A stretch of DNA of 64,000 nt from Calycina herbarum (Eukaryota; Ascomycota; Leotiomycetes; Helotiales; Pezizellaceae). Below, in pieces: positions 23,841 through 34,362 of the stretch. A program made the position numbers and the translations under genes. The notes beneath the pieces were generated by a model, which saw only the letters and a program-made list of their open reading frames with translations, did not search any database and was not told the DNA's origin. The stretch spans positions 124,001 through 188,000 of the forward strand of contig LLEY01000046.1 in the NCBI GenBank assembly GCA_001414485.1, written 5' to 3'. Position 1 is the stretch's first letter, and every line of letters starts with the position of its first letter.

Positions 23841-24717
23841 CTTTTTGTTGGTAGGGATGAGATCCGAGTATCTCTTGGCAGGGTCCTCCCCGTGCGACGC
23901 CTGTGAATTTGGATCTTGCAGAAATGCAATGTAATGGGTAGCTTTCGTGGGACAGCAGGCGTAAAGGTGTAAGTACTTATATACAGAAGAACTTGAAGGT
24001 GAATGGAGTATTTGTAGGTGGGTAATAGGATTCGAGGGCGCGGGATATTCTCAGCGTGTACGAGGGGGTATTCGAGGGGGGTATTTGGATTGGTGAGTTT
24101 GTACGAGGACCCGAGATAACTCAGCACTAACAAAATGAAGTCGAGCAATGCGGTAGTCCAACAGCCGAAAGGTGCTTTGAGATTCGAGTACGAGGGACTG
24201 TCGTTGAGCAGGAGTAAAAGAGTGAGAAGGGGAGGCTGAGAAATGGAAGAATGGAAGAATGGGAAAGGCAACAAGAGGGAAGAAGAAGAAGAAATGGAAA
24301 AGGCGCGATGGATGCAAGCACTTGCGATGGCGCAGAGAGGCGGATAGGGACAGGTGGGCCTGTTGGGCCTGTTGGATCCAGACCCTAGCCTGCTACAGCC
24401 CACGTGGGGAAAGCGACAGTGCTGAAAACAGTTGAAACAGGACTCCATTTCCAGGTGAGATCGGCACTTGCTCTGACGCTGGGGAAAAGTCTACAGACGA
24501 TATAAGTATCAACTAGGAGATACTGTCGTACCCACCCCATTTTTGAAGTCATGATTTTAAGTTTTATTGTGCAACTGGAAAGGTTGAAAGAAGCTTATGG
24601 TAAGGATAGCCGAATAGATCCCCTGATGATCTTCCAGGTTCGTCTGCCCCTTATCCCCGCAGTTCTTCTATTCTTGGCAATAGCGGGGAGTTTCGAGGCT
24701 AATTGAATCCTTCAGAG
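23841..24717. other. Intergenic upstream of the Aim6-like gene
   Basis: Minus-strand open frames at 23828-24448 and 24051-24317 are Ser/Leu/Phe-rich and lie over the expected promoter and leader of the Aim6-like gene. They have no coding signature. Pyrimidine-rich runs on the minus strand fit a fungal promoter. Confidence 0.5.
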
Positions 24718-25211
24718 GCTGAGATCCTCTGCAAAACACTCTTATCTTGCTTGATTTAATTGAAATCCAGGGCTTTATTGTAAACATTAGAAAGAAAGTT
24801 GTTTTCTATACAGTAACAAAGTTGAAATAAAGTACTCATCAGCTCCAGAGATTCCAGCTTTCAATGAAAATCTATTTAAATCGACTCCGTTTCACGTAAA
24901 CCCCAAAGATGTGCTCATAATTGACGTAACCTGAAGGATTCAAGATGGAGATAAGCATAGCTGAGATCCTCTGCAAAACACTCTTATCTTGCTTGATTTA
25001 ATTAAAATCCAGGGCTTCATTGTAAACATTAGAAAGAAAGTCGTTTTCTCCACAGTAAGAAAGATGAAATAAAGTACTCATCGGCTCCAAAGATTCCAGC
25101 TTTCGATGAATACCAAAAATAAAAAATAAAATCAACTCCGTTTTCACGTAAATCCCAACGATGAGCTCACAATTGACGTAACCTGAAGGATTCGAGATGG
25201 AGATAAGCATA
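24718..25211 (+). repeat. Direct tandem duplication, unit about 242 bp
   Basis: Copy 1 (24718-24959) and copy 2 (24960-25211) both begin gctgagatcctctgcaaaac and end with gagatggagataagcata. They match closely throughout, with scattered transitions and a roughly 10-base A-rich insertion in copy 2. No coding frame runs through both. The copies abut exactly, so this is a tandem event rather than two insertions. Confidence 0.9.
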
Positions 25212-25556
25212 GCCTGACGATCAGTTTAAAAATATTCTGGCGCCAACTGATTGTAAGCCGATTAGATTAAAAGGTCCAGAGGGGGCGTAGTATGCGAAAG
25301 CAAGCTTATTGAAAAATAAATGAAAGTTTTGGGTTTTGATCAAGTAACTAGACTCAAACATATTTGGCCTACTAAGAGTTAGGTTAAGAAAAGGGTCATA
25401 AAATGTGAAGTAAAAGGGGGTATAAGTGATGGGTAAAGGTCGGATCTCCCAATGCCAAGTCCTCCACTACCCCTGCTGAAAAAAACTTACCGCAAGATCT
25501 CTATCCAAACCTCATCGCGAACTTCCCCTCCTCCAAACACACCACAACCCCCCAAA
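25212..25556. other. Intergenic, promoter side of the basic conserved gene
   Basis: AT-rich and then pyrimidine-rich just before the ATG at 25557, as expected of a fungal promoter. Nothing else was seen. Confidence 0.5.
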
Positions 25557-26620
25557 ATGCCACACAAACACACCCGCAAAGGCGAGGCCGACAAATCCAC
25601 GTATGCCATCTCTCCCTCTTCCAATCTCCAATCCACCACTAACCTTATCCTCCCAGTCTCGACCTCCCACCAACCTCCATCGCAAAACCCCTCTCCGTCT
25701 CCAAATCTGCCAAAGAAAACGGCATCTTCACCACCGACCTCTCCACCACCCGAAAAACGAACAAGAAACGAAAGCACAACCCAGATATCAACGATGATAC
25801 CCCCAAAGCGTTTGCGCGGCTCATGATGTTTCAGCAGGGGAAGAAGTTACCTAAGGGCTTGGATGATGGGGTGAGGGTTAAGAAGCAGAAACCGAATGCG
25901 AATAGTGAGGCACTGGGGAAGGAGAGGATTGCGAGGGAGAAGAGTAAGAAAGAAAAGAAGGAGGAGGAGAAAGCAGTTGTGGCAAAAGCGGAGGTTCCGA
26001 CTATTAAACCTGGAGAACGCATGTCTGAGTTCTCTGCTAGGGTGGATGCTGCATTGCCCGTCAGTGGATTGATGAATAAAACTGCGAAGGGGGGGAAAGA
26101 TCCGCTAGGCTTGAGGGTGGGTAGGACGTATAAGGAGAAGAAAATGCATAAAATGTATGATCAATGGCGCGAAGAAGAGAAGCGGATACAAGATAAGAGA
26201 ATGGACGCTAGAGATATGGAAGAGATGCAATCCGAAGACGAGAACGGCCAAGTCGTTTGGAAAGATATGGAACCTTCTGCTCCAGGGAAGAAGAAGAAGG
26301 GCAAGAAGAATAAGAAGAAGAAGTTGGTTGGGGAGGTGGAGGATTTCGAGGGCGATCCTTGGGCGCAACTTAAGAGGGATAGAGGGGAGGGGAAGATTGG
26401 GTTTAACGATATTGCTCAGGCGCCGCCGACTTTTAAACAAGCCCCGAAGGAAAAATTTAAGGTTAGGGGTGCGAGGGTGGAGGTTGAGAATGTGCCGAAG
26501 GCGAGTGGGAGTTTGAGGAGGAGAGAGGAGTTGGGTCAGGTGAGACAGAGTGTTGTGGAGAGTTATAGGAAGATGATGCAGGAGAATAAGGCGAGGTTTG
26601 CGGATCACCAGGAGGAGTGA
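25557..26620 (+). CDS. Conserved basic fungal protein, lysine-rich
   Basis: There are two exons, 25557-25600 and 25657-26620. The intron is 56 nt (GTATGC, branch CACTAAC, end CCCAG) and restores one frame of 335 residues. The N-terminus MPHKHTRKGEADKSTLDLPP matches a fungal family I remember. So does the block TPKAFARLMMFQQGKKLPKG (about 68-87), followed by GLDDG. Databases sometimes label the family 'urease accessory protein UreD', which I doubt, since no UreD feature is visible. Next come an acidic/basic coiled segment (EREKSKKEKKEEE type), PGERMSEFSARVDAALPV (about 135-155), a poly-Lys run (about 240-252, nuclear or nucleolar signal likely) and a C-terminal RRREELGQVRQSVVESYRKM helix. It has the look of a nucleolar or ribosome-biogenesis protein, which is inference. 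Confidence 0.8.
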
Positions 26621-26804
26621 GCTTGTTACAAGATACCCAAATCAAATCTTTATACTACGAGGAGATTGCTGAAACTCACAACTAAGGTCTGTGGTTCATT
26701 TCTGACGGACATTCTTCTTGGATTTGGACGTGGAAGTTGAGAACTTGAGGAGGCTTTCTCAGATTACGAAATTCTTACGGATGCTGGTTTTCAAAGCAAG
26801 TTCT

Positions 26805-26846
26805 TCTATTGCAGTGGGTCTATTGCAGTGGGTCTATTGCAAGGGG
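26805..26846 (+). repeat. Three-copy 14-bp tandem repeat
   Basis: The unit tctattgcagtggg occurs at 26805-26818 and 26819-26832, with a third, diverged copy at 26833-26846. It lies in the short gap between the basic-protein gene and the first cysteine-signature gene. Confidence 0.85.
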
Positions 26847-26897
26847 CGTTCCTCGGGAGTTTCCTCAAATGGGAATGTTAAAAAAACATCCATTGTC

Positions 26898-27254
26898 CTA
26901 CTCTAACTCTGCCCTGCAGCCTCGCTCTTTCTTTTTCAATTCTTCCTCTGCCTTCATTCCACCCCATCCCAATTCTTGCGTCAATCGATACATTTCAAGC
27001 ATCTTTCGAGCAGACTCGCAGCCAGAAGCACAATCCATCTTGCAGCTCTCCAGTTCCCGATTCTTGCACAGGCCTATGTTATGTTGACATGGTGCCATAC
27101 GGTACGTATCCCAGTCCAGATATTTTGCATCCCACACCTTTTCTGATAGTTCGTGGCCGTGGCCGTGGTACTCGTCCTCTACTTGCTGACTCTGTTCGTT
27201 GGATTGCTCGTTTTCCTTTTTTGCTTTGCTGCTTTTGGATTCTTCTACTGTCAC
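26898..27254 (-). CDS. Small cysteine-signature protein, family member 1
   Basis: The open frame runs 27254-26898 but begins at GTG just after a stop. The first in-frame ATG is at 27098, giving 66 residues with the whole signature; otherwise an unseen 5' exon is needed. It has a polar Ser/Lys/Glu head, a G-H-G-H element, then PCQHNIGLCKNRELESCKMD followed by C-A-S-G-C-E-S-A-R and an amphipathic tail. The pattern C-x6-C-x7-C-x3-C-x3-C-x2-A-R also occurs in the minus-strand genes at 27.5-27.9 kb and 31.9-32.3 kb, so the three are paralogues. No signal peptide is visible. The spacing could suit a small disulfide- or metal-stabilised helical hairpin (CX3C pairs), as in CHCH-type proteins, but the order differs. 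Function is unknown. Confidence 0.6.
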   Translation of the reverse strand: MTVEESKSSKAKKENEQSNEQSQQVEDEYHGHGHELSEKVWDAKYLDWDTYRMAPCQHNIGLCKNRELESCKMDCASGCESARKMLEMYRLTQELGWGGMKAEEELKKKERGCRAELE

Positions 27255-27536
27255 TTATTGGCTTCTGGATGTTGGTTATAATGTTGGTGCCCAGTTAAAC
27301 TTTTGTTGGTAGCACTTCTTGGAATGTTGGTTTGCCCTTACATAAAGCAGCTTCATTGGCCCTGGGTCTTCAATCCTTTGTTGTTCCTACTCGGACCGTT
27401 TTGTCATCTCATTACACCTTTTTATACACATTTGACCGCCAAATATATTACATTTCTCCTCTTCATGCAAATTCTACCGAGATACAGACCGAAAGCCAAG
27501 GACCTGCGACATCTCTTATTAAATATAACAATACCC
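27255..27536. other. Short gap between two cysteine-signature genes
   Basis: May contain a 5' exon or promoter for member 1. No convincing splice pair with an ATG was found. Confidence 0.35.
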
Positions 27537-27854
27537 CTATTCCTTCAACCAATATTTTTCGTGGTATTTGTATCGCGCTTCACGGCACTCACCACCACAA
27601 TCTGCTTCGCAGGAGTTGAGTACTGGATGGAACATTGGGTGTGAACAACGGTTAATATCATGTCTACATGAAGCTTGGCGGTTCTCCGTCACAGTACCAT
27701 GGCCAGTACAAGCGAGCTTTCCTCCTGATTTCTTGCCGATTGACTTTTTTCTGTTACTGGGAGTTGCAGAATTTTCGTTACGAGGAGGTTCTTGTTTTGT
27801 GTACTCAGGCAGTTGCGCTTTTGATTCCAACTCTCTTGCTCTTGCGCATGTCAA
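27537..27854 (-). CDS. Small cysteine-signature protein, family member 2
   Basis: The open frame of 105 codons opens at TTG with a stop upstream and has no early ATG, so a 5' exon is missing from this model or the gene has lost its start. It has a polar basic head with S-N-R-K-K-S and GKKSGG, then A-C-T-G-H-G, then SCRHDINRC-x11-C-E-A-D-C-G-G-E-C-R-E-A-R followed by an aromatic tail (Y-K-Y-H-E-K-Y-W). The shared G-H-G element, C-x-H-[ND]-I-x2-C start and C-x3-C-x3-C-x2-A-R end match the neighbours on either side, with an 11-residue middle spacer instead of 7. No intron interrupts the signature, unlike member 3. Coding status is probable from conservation of the signature; the start is unresolved. 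Confidence 0.55.
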   Translation of the reverse strand: MTCARARELESKAQLPEYTKQEPPRNENSATPSNRKKSIGKKSGGKLACTGHGTVTENRQASCRHDINRCSHPMFHPVLNSCEADCGGECREARYKYHEKYWLKE

Positions 27855-27914
27855 AAGATCACACGAGGGAAGTCGGATTTATATATCCTTGCTCATGTTG
27901 ATCTTCCTTTGTGA

Positions 27915-28784
27915 ATGAGATTGTGCCGTATTGGTTGTTGGCTTTTCATGATAAAAAGCGTGCTTTTCGAGCAGGAACAAGTATGGCGGCATTTCATGAA
28001 AGCGAAGTTTCCTCAATTTTGGTCAAAGTCTCTCGAAGACCAGTTTTACATCAATATCGCCCTGTTGGAAGCTACGGAGGGAGTGCTTGTTGTTGTGGAG
28101 ATCTTAGAAAGACCACAGACGCAATTCGCAAAGTACAAACGTCAGATTGCCAAGGTCGATGAAAATGCTGCACGCATTGAGGGTTGCAGAGCATTTCAAT
28201 TGGGCCTGATGTCGAAACATGCTAGCCTTAAAGAAGCTCGCGTCAGAACTCTGATGAGTGCTGCTGTCATTGGATTTACTATCATCACAATAGTCTTCAC
28301 TCCGCTAGCTTTCCTCGCCAGTCTTTTTGCCCTTTCAACTAATCAGTTCCAGAAACACCAGCATAACTCCACACAGGAGAGTGGTCCTCCGTTTTACGAA
28401 AATAGCTACGTTGCTAAATGTATGGGTTAGTTGAACTCTATTGATGAGGGGCTGTGGCTGATCTGATAAGTGACTGTCGAATTTGCATCGTTGGCCGTCA
28501 CTGGCATCGCCATCTTGCTGGCTCTTAAACTCGCGACAAATATCTCAATGAGTGAGACTGCCAAAGATTTCTGGAACCGTTACAAGCATAAAAGAGAAAC
28601 TTCCGGCGCAAGCAGTGATAAGCCCACTGCGACTGACAAGGCCCAAAAAGAGAATACGTCGGCCGTTCAACAACCAGCCCTGGCCCAACAAGCTGCCACA
28701 GAAGTTGTTGGGAAGCAGCGTACATGGAATATCAGGCGAAGAGAATCTCCGCAGCATAGGTTAGAATTTGGCAACGTATCATGA
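27915..28784 (+). CDS. CorA-like transmembrane protein, apparently 5'-truncated
   Basis: Exons 27915-28425 and 28471-28784 join in phase (intron GTTAGT to TAAG) to 274 residues. The first exon has a long helix (VLFEQEQVWRHF and on) and then a hydrophobic span, SAAVIGFTIITIVFTPLAFLASLFALST. This corresponds to the first membrane helix of fungal CorA-like proteins, with A-L-S where true CorA Mg2+ channels have G-M-N. The second exon supplies another hydrophobic span (LAVTGIAILLALKLAT) and a basic polar tail. Family members normally carry several hundred residues ahead of this region, but here the minus-strand cysteine genes occupy that space. It is therefore a fragment or an unusually short form. 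Without G-M-N, Mg2+ transport should not be assumed. Confidence 0.6.
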
Positions 28785-29680
28785 TATAGTTGGGTATGAA
28801 AATCATTTGGGAAACATAGTCTGAAAGGCACGAATGGAAAAGGACGGAATATGAGGGGCGCGAACTCGATACTGGGGTCGGAACTTTGCGTGGTAACTAT
28901 TGGATTTGAACTGGATTTACTTGTCTTCTATTGCGCCATCTGATATCGTGTACTGCTCTACATAGTTGTTCTAAATGTGATGGAAACTTTGACACGTAGA
29001 TAAATATAAAGTAATTGTTGACGCTACAAGGTGGAGTTGGGGATAAGAACCAATTGAATATAAAAACTGCGAGATGGTACACGAGGACACGATATGTCTC
29101 TAAAGGCAAATGAGTCAATACATGTGTACGTAGCTAGTCTAAGGTAGATTGCAGGAAATCACCTTGACACTATTTTAGTTCTTTATAATGAAAGACAGAG
29201 TTTTCATGTAATATCGACTAGCACAAGTAACTTTTATACCCATAAACTTGAAGTTAAACCCCAGGTGTCACATATCGCCTTCTGGACATGAGGCCAGTCA
29301 CAGGAGGCCATTGTCTAAGTGTGGAACATCATTCACTCGAGAGCTCTTTGGCATTCGATCATAGTATCATCTAGTCTCTCACCGAAGCAGCCACGAGCGA
29401 CGAGTTATTATTGCAAGACAATAGTCTCTTCCTGATAATTCCATAAACTTCTCATCGAATCTCTTCGAGATCCTCTAAGCGAATCTACCTCGGAACTTCC
29501 ACACTATAAAAGGAAGAGGAGAGGGCCAAAGTGAAAAATGAACACCAACTCCTTTCCACAACCCCCAAAATATCGCTGAAGTTCTCGCACCATAATTCCC
29601 GTTTCCAAACGACAATTTCCGAAATAGAATACAGTGCTTGCGCGCCCCGGCCCGACAAACGAACCGAATTGCAACCCAGC
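28785..29680. other. Intergenic, nothing recognised
   Basis: No gene, RNA or repeat was recognised. The minus frame 28897-29118 has no motif. Confidence 0.5.
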
Positions 29681-29917
29681 ATGGACAAAATGAACGAGGA
29701 CAAATTTGGGGAACAACGCAGGAAGGAGAACCGAGAGAGGATCGCTGCTAATAGCAAAGAAGAAAATCTTAAATTGCTACGAAGCTCGATGGAGGGTATG
29801 ATCACCAGCCACAAATTTCTGACTGAGTTTCAAAATTCCGTGATTGAGAGTCAACAAAAAGAGATCGAGTCACTACAGGAGGAAGTAAAGAGACTCAAAG
29901 AAGAAAAGGGCAAATGA
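29681..29917 (+). CDS. Small coiled-coil protein (78 residues), hypothetical
   Basis: The open frame starts at ATG 29681; an open extension back to 29531 lacks an ATG. The sequence is almost entirely polar and helical: an Arg/Lys/Glu-rich start (EQRRKENRERIAANSKEE), then ESQQKEIESLQEEVKRLKEE, which has clear heptads (I, L, V, L spacing). A coiled coil from about residue 45 to the end is likely. No known family is recognised. It stands alone with long gaps either side, so it could equally be a fragment. The heptad pattern is the main reason to keep it. Confidence 0.45.
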   Translation: MDKMNEDKFGEQRRKENRERIAANSKEENLKLLRSSMEGMITSHKFLTEFQNSVIESQQKEIESLQEEVKRLKEEKGK

Positions 29918-31907
29918 ACTAGTGTTGCACACCGACTGTGGACCCGTTCAAAGAGGCGATGAGTGTCAATTTTAGAACAATAAACTTTTAGATACCTCCA
30001 GGTTGTGCCGCCACCCATATCGCGTGTGCTCAAATAGTAATCTAGATGTATGATTACACAGTACAGTATAATAGAAAGGGAATTTATATATATATTTGGA
30101 ATTTTGTGTGAATGGGTGAGTTGGAGAGATTTTTGAGTTGTGTAGAGGTTATGATTTCCATCGTCTATTTTGGTTTCTCAATCTATTGTTTTTATATATA
30201 GATAAATATGTTCATCTATATTCCATCAATACAATGTGCTTTTATGTTCAATTATCGCATTACCTTCATTGCAACTTCTTTTCGCTGCCACCATCCTCTG
30301 AATATGAGTTCATGTCTATCAAGCAATTTGTGCCGAGAAAGAAATTCTGCAGTAAGCGTGCATCGAGGTTGGGGCTGGGTCGTTCCTTCCATGACTTGAT
30401 CTCGAACATCCCGAACATTTTTTCCCCGGCCCGGCACAAAAACTCTCGACACGGTACTCGAGATCGATCGTCTTACCAGGACCTTGCACCTGGGTCACCA
30501 TGGCCATTGCGGGAGGATTCATTTGAAGCTGGGAAGGTGCGGTTCTCCCTCCACTTACGGTAACAACGTAACCTTCCAACTTTTCGAGAAGACGGGATTC
30601 CAATTCAGAGTCGAAAAGAGGGTTCTACGAAACTTGAAGAAACTTGGAATTTTGACAGGATCTGGATATACTGAAAATGGACTCAAAGCTGTTCAAGAGT
30701 TAGACGTGTATTCTCGAGTCTCAATCGTTTAAAAATAAGAATGCTTATATAGCATTTCCAACGCAGAATTAGCATAACAAATTCGAAGGGGTTACACTGA
30801 TGTTTTCCAGGTCAGGGGCCAGTCACGTGGAAGCCCGTATCGGATCATCAAATTGTGTGGCCTTTCCCTAATCTCACCTGGGCTCAAATAGTAACCAAAT
30901 AAGCATATTATTCCTCCCGTCATCTGTTACAATCTTTCTCACGGCGCAACTCAAATATATTTGCGAAGGTACCTATCATTTGGAGACCACGCTGGGGTCG
31001 TGCCTTCGCGGGGTCGAGTCAAGCCAGGGAAGGAACGACCTCAGAACAGATTCAAGACGAGAGTTAGGTAACCTAAGATAGTCACGCCTTCCCTACCGAA
31101 CCTCAACGCCTGTCTAGATGCTTCTAGACTCTACTTGGCCCCCAGACCACACCACAAATAGCAACCCTCAGCCATTTTTCGCTTCACATTTCGCTTCAGT
31201 CGCCCAGTGCTACTTGTCAATTTATCTTTTCTCCTGAATCCCGCATAACCCTGTTTTCTGCTTCCTTCAACTGTTTATTTTTTTATGTTGGTTGTTTCCT
31301 GTTTCATTCACGAGTAATGCCACTGGCTCCGAATCTTGCTTTGTATTTTGATTCAAAAAAGGTAAAACTTTGATCGGGGGATATGAGCCGAATGTTGGTA
31401 GCTCTTTCAGGTGTGATATGAATTCCTAAGATTCTGCACTCAAAGTAGGCACGATCGGGGCCCGATTGCAATTACCTACTCGGAGTATACTCTTTTCAGG
31501 ACTCGATGTGGCATGTGGAGTGGATAGAAGAGTTAGATTGCAATTAGTTAAAACAATAAACCAATACAAGTCTAGGAAAGCCTAGTTTCTTATTATATTC
31601 CACGAAGTCTGGCATCTTCGATCAACGACTTCCGAAACAAAAGAGAGAAAGGAAACCTCTAAAACTCCCGTACCCTCATTATATCCTGCATTTCCGGTCA
31701 ACAGAATGCTGAAAAGGGGTTGAAACTCGACCTCCCTCGTTCATTCCAGACAATTTCTCTCAAGTTCAAAAAGAAAGAGGAGAAAACCCTCCCAAACCCC
31801 AAAGCCCAAGCACCCTCCCGACCATGCCGTTCCTTTTACTCCACTTTTCTATATCCTAATCATACCTCATTCATTAATAATCCATATCCGATTCCTAGAT
31901 TTGCAGA
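29918..31907. other. Long intergenic stretch
   Basis: No gene was recognised. Overlapping open frames at 30138-30603 on both strands show no motif. The motif ggaaggaacgac occurs at 31028-31039 (see the recurring-motif finding). Poly-pyrimidine tracts near 31150-31300 and 31700-31870 are unremarkable. Confidence 0.45.
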
Positions 31908-32290
31908 TCATGCTCCTTGGTAATATCTCTCTCTCGCTTCCTTACATCCGTAGTCGCAATCCTTCTCGCAGTCTTCTGCGTACGGATCGATACACTGGGA
32001 GATATCCTAGAAGATGGGGGAGTCAGTATTTGCCTATCAAAGAGTTTCTCGGGATTAGGCACAGGAGAATGCTAGGGCTCAGAATTGATTCAGAATTGAA
32101 GAGTGATTCAAGAGAGAAAGGTAGGTGGGAGAACGGTGTCCTAGTTACGTACATGTTGGCACGGATTGCTGTTCCCGTGGCCGCGACAAGATCTCTTCTT
32201 TGAAGATTTGGAGGACTTGGAGCCTTTGCTGGCTTTCGGGTTCAGGGCGTGGCCTAGGAAGCCATGACCTTCTCTGTGTCCTGATGGCAT
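31908..32290 (-). CDS. Small cysteine-signature protein, family member 3 (two exons)
   Basis: Exons 32290-32153 and 32006-31908 join in phase across a 145-nt intron (GTACGT to TTCTAG), giving 78 residues from a proper ATG to TGA. The head MPSGHREGHGFLGHALNPK is followed by a Ser/Lys run (KGSKSSKSSKK) and then S-C-R-G-H-G. The signature straddles the intron: PCQH from exon 1, DISQC and on from exon 2. It then follows with D-C-E-K-D-C-D-Y-G-C-K-E-A-R, so the spacing is C-x6-C-x7-C-x3-C-x3-C-x2-A-R, as in members 1 and 2. Each exon is too short to be noticed alone. That the paralogous motif appears exactly when the intron is removed strongly supports the gene. The intron falls inside the signature, where members 1 and 2 have none. 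Function is unknown. Confidence 0.75.
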
Positions 32291-33942
32291 GATGGTGTAG
32301 GTTTTGTTTATGAGGGTTTGTGGTTTGCAGCGGTTGTGTGTTTTGGCGGTCTTGTGTAGAGTTGGGGTTAAAGTTGAAAAAATAATTTCTTGGCCAGTAT
32401 TGCAGCGTTCTATTTGATTTTGAATCCGGCTATGATTCTAATTTTAAGTTTTGTTCTGATTTCTCCTTCACTTCCACAAGCCGAGAGCACACTCACTTAT
32501 ATACCAACTCTCCCAATGGCATTTCTATCTATATCTCAAATCTCTCTACCTATCAATCATCCTCAATCATCTTCAACCTTGACTCACGTAGAAGTGAGTA
32601 TCGCACATCTCATCTGCTGTTGAACAGCTTCGCACATTTTATTACGAAGCAGACAGGCATCAGAACAATACTTTGGCTTGGTATAACCTCACTGCCTTGA
32701 AATTTAGCCTCGGTACAGAAGTACATTTGCGATCAATGATTGCTTCCTTCGTACCGACGTACACTTTGTTCTTCCGCTGTACCTTTTTAACTGATGCCTT
32801 AGATTTCTTAGTTCGCATCGGTTGGAATGCCTCAAGGCAAGTAAATGACTCATGGGACTTCGGTCTCCCGCTCGTGTTAAGTTATTGAACTTTCAAAATG
32901 GGAAGTTAAACGGAGTCTCGTTCTCCTTCCCTTTTTCGCGGAACACTATTTACAACTGGGCTTTTACAGTATCACCAACAAAGATTTACAAGGTTCTAAC
33001 AACCCCTTGTACTCGGATAAATAGCTGCAAGCCACAAAAGATATCTCTCACCATTACGAGTTCTCAGGGCTGACCATTGCAACTTTAATCTTACATGAAT
33101 CTACCTCTATACCTGTTATGCGTCACAAGGTCCCGAGCTGGTCGTTCTCGTGTAGAGCCCACCCATCCCTTCCTCATTCTTCCTCGTTCCGTTCCCCGAA
33201 GTTCCAGAACGAACCGTGTAGCTGGTAACTGGCAGATGGGAGCTGGAAATCTGTGTGCGAAAATCTTATGAACCCTGATTTGCGTATTGTAGACGTTTCG
33301 TTCTGCGCGAAATTGCGTCTTTCACACGTGTTTATTCCCTGGTGATCCAGGGTGCTGGAAAAATATGAGGCTGACTTGAGATTCAGGGGGTTGTGGTATG
33401 CTCGTTTGACCTCGTAAGTAATACGACTTGGTTGGTGCGTTTTGGACTATGAAATCATAGTTATTGGGGAAGCCGGTAGGTCTTCCTTCTTGCCACACAT
33501 TTTATTTGGGGGATTTGGATTTGTGCTCGGGGTTTGTTTATGGATTTCCGTATATGCGGGGTATTAGCACCTAGCAAGTATTATAAATACTTTTGTTCTA
33601 CTTTGGTCCTTGAACCTGTCAGGGACTCCGGTATATGATGTATGTCATATTCGCACGTGCTCTATATACTTCTAAAGTTAGAAGACGACAGACAAGCTGG
33701 CGTACTTTTTGCCTCCAGTTTTTTATCGCTCTTTTGATGTCCAATTGAGAAGAAGGTCTTGCGGCGAGCAGCCGCGAGTAGACGCGACGTTGGTAACCTT
33801 TTCAGCTCGCCGAGTGAGGCTCTACTCGCCCCAGGACAAAATAACTTAATTGTTTTACCACTCAATATCTGCTCAACCCACCCCGCTTCAGCTTCAACAA
33901 TCACGGCAGCCTAGACAATCAAGAAAAGCTGACTCAAACTCA
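32291..33942. other. Intergenic, nothing recognised
   Basis: Open frames 32390-32623, 32673-32888 and 33662-33904 carry no recognisable motif. No RNA gene or repeat was seen. Confidence 0.5.
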
Positions 33943-34362
33943 TCAACGACCTGCAAGTTTTTCTGCATTCCGCAAGCCCCCTCGTGTGGTCAATCCCAAG
34001 AACCCCCATCCACCAACAAGCACCCCAGCAATCGTCCGCCAAACTGCCGTCCCAACGATCCCCTCATTCAAACAAATCCCACCATCAAAGAAAGCCGCAA
34101 TCCCCGAGACAGCCAAAATAACATCCATCCCCCTGAAGTTTCTTTGGAAATACAACCAGAAAAGTGCAATTCCCATCGTCGTGGCTCTGGCTCCGTAGAT
34201 CCTGAAGACCATTTGCGCCTCCGGGGAGGTTGCGAAATACGAGGGCAGACCGAATGCTGACATGGCTGAGGAGGCGTTGAAGAAGGGGATCAGGCCCCCC
34301 AGCGTGAAGGAGGTGGCGATGAGTAATGGAGGGAGGTGATTGAGAGATAGTGATGGAGGCAT
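33943..34362 (-). CDS. DUF4267-type small membrane protein
   Basis: This is an intronless 139-residue protein with an ATG at 34362 (an upstream in-frame TTG is not needed). It has four hydrophobic segments: about 10-28, 48-65 with RIYGARATTMGIALFWLYF, 75-92 with AVSGIAAFFDGGIC, and 105-125. The Y-G-A-R motif after the first loop and the Asp-Gly pair in the third segment are typical of DUF4267 proteins, a fungal and bacterial family of small integral membrane proteins without assigned function. Length matches the family. Neighbours give no functional hint. Confidence 0.75.
   Translation of the reverse strand: MPPSLSLNHLPPLLIATSFTLGGLIPFFNASSAMSAFGLPSYFATSPEAQMVFRIYGARATTMGIALFWLYFQRNFRGMDVILAVSGIAAFFDGGICLNEGIVGTAVWRTIAGVLVGGWGFLGLTTRGGLRNAEKLAGR

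Noticed and set aside
23828..24448. 206-codon minus-strand open frame upstream of the Aim6-like gene
   Set aside because: Composition is Ser/Leu/Pro/His-rich from a pyrimidine-rich promoter strand, and it overlaps the start of the Aim6-like gene.
26105..26608. 167-codon minus-strand frame
   Set aside because: It is a shadow of the lysine-rich gene: purine-rich codons read backwards give a Leu/Pro/His-rich frame.
30138..30732. Overlapping open frames on both strands
   Set aside because: No motif, no heptads and no splice-supported extension; neither strand is better than the other.
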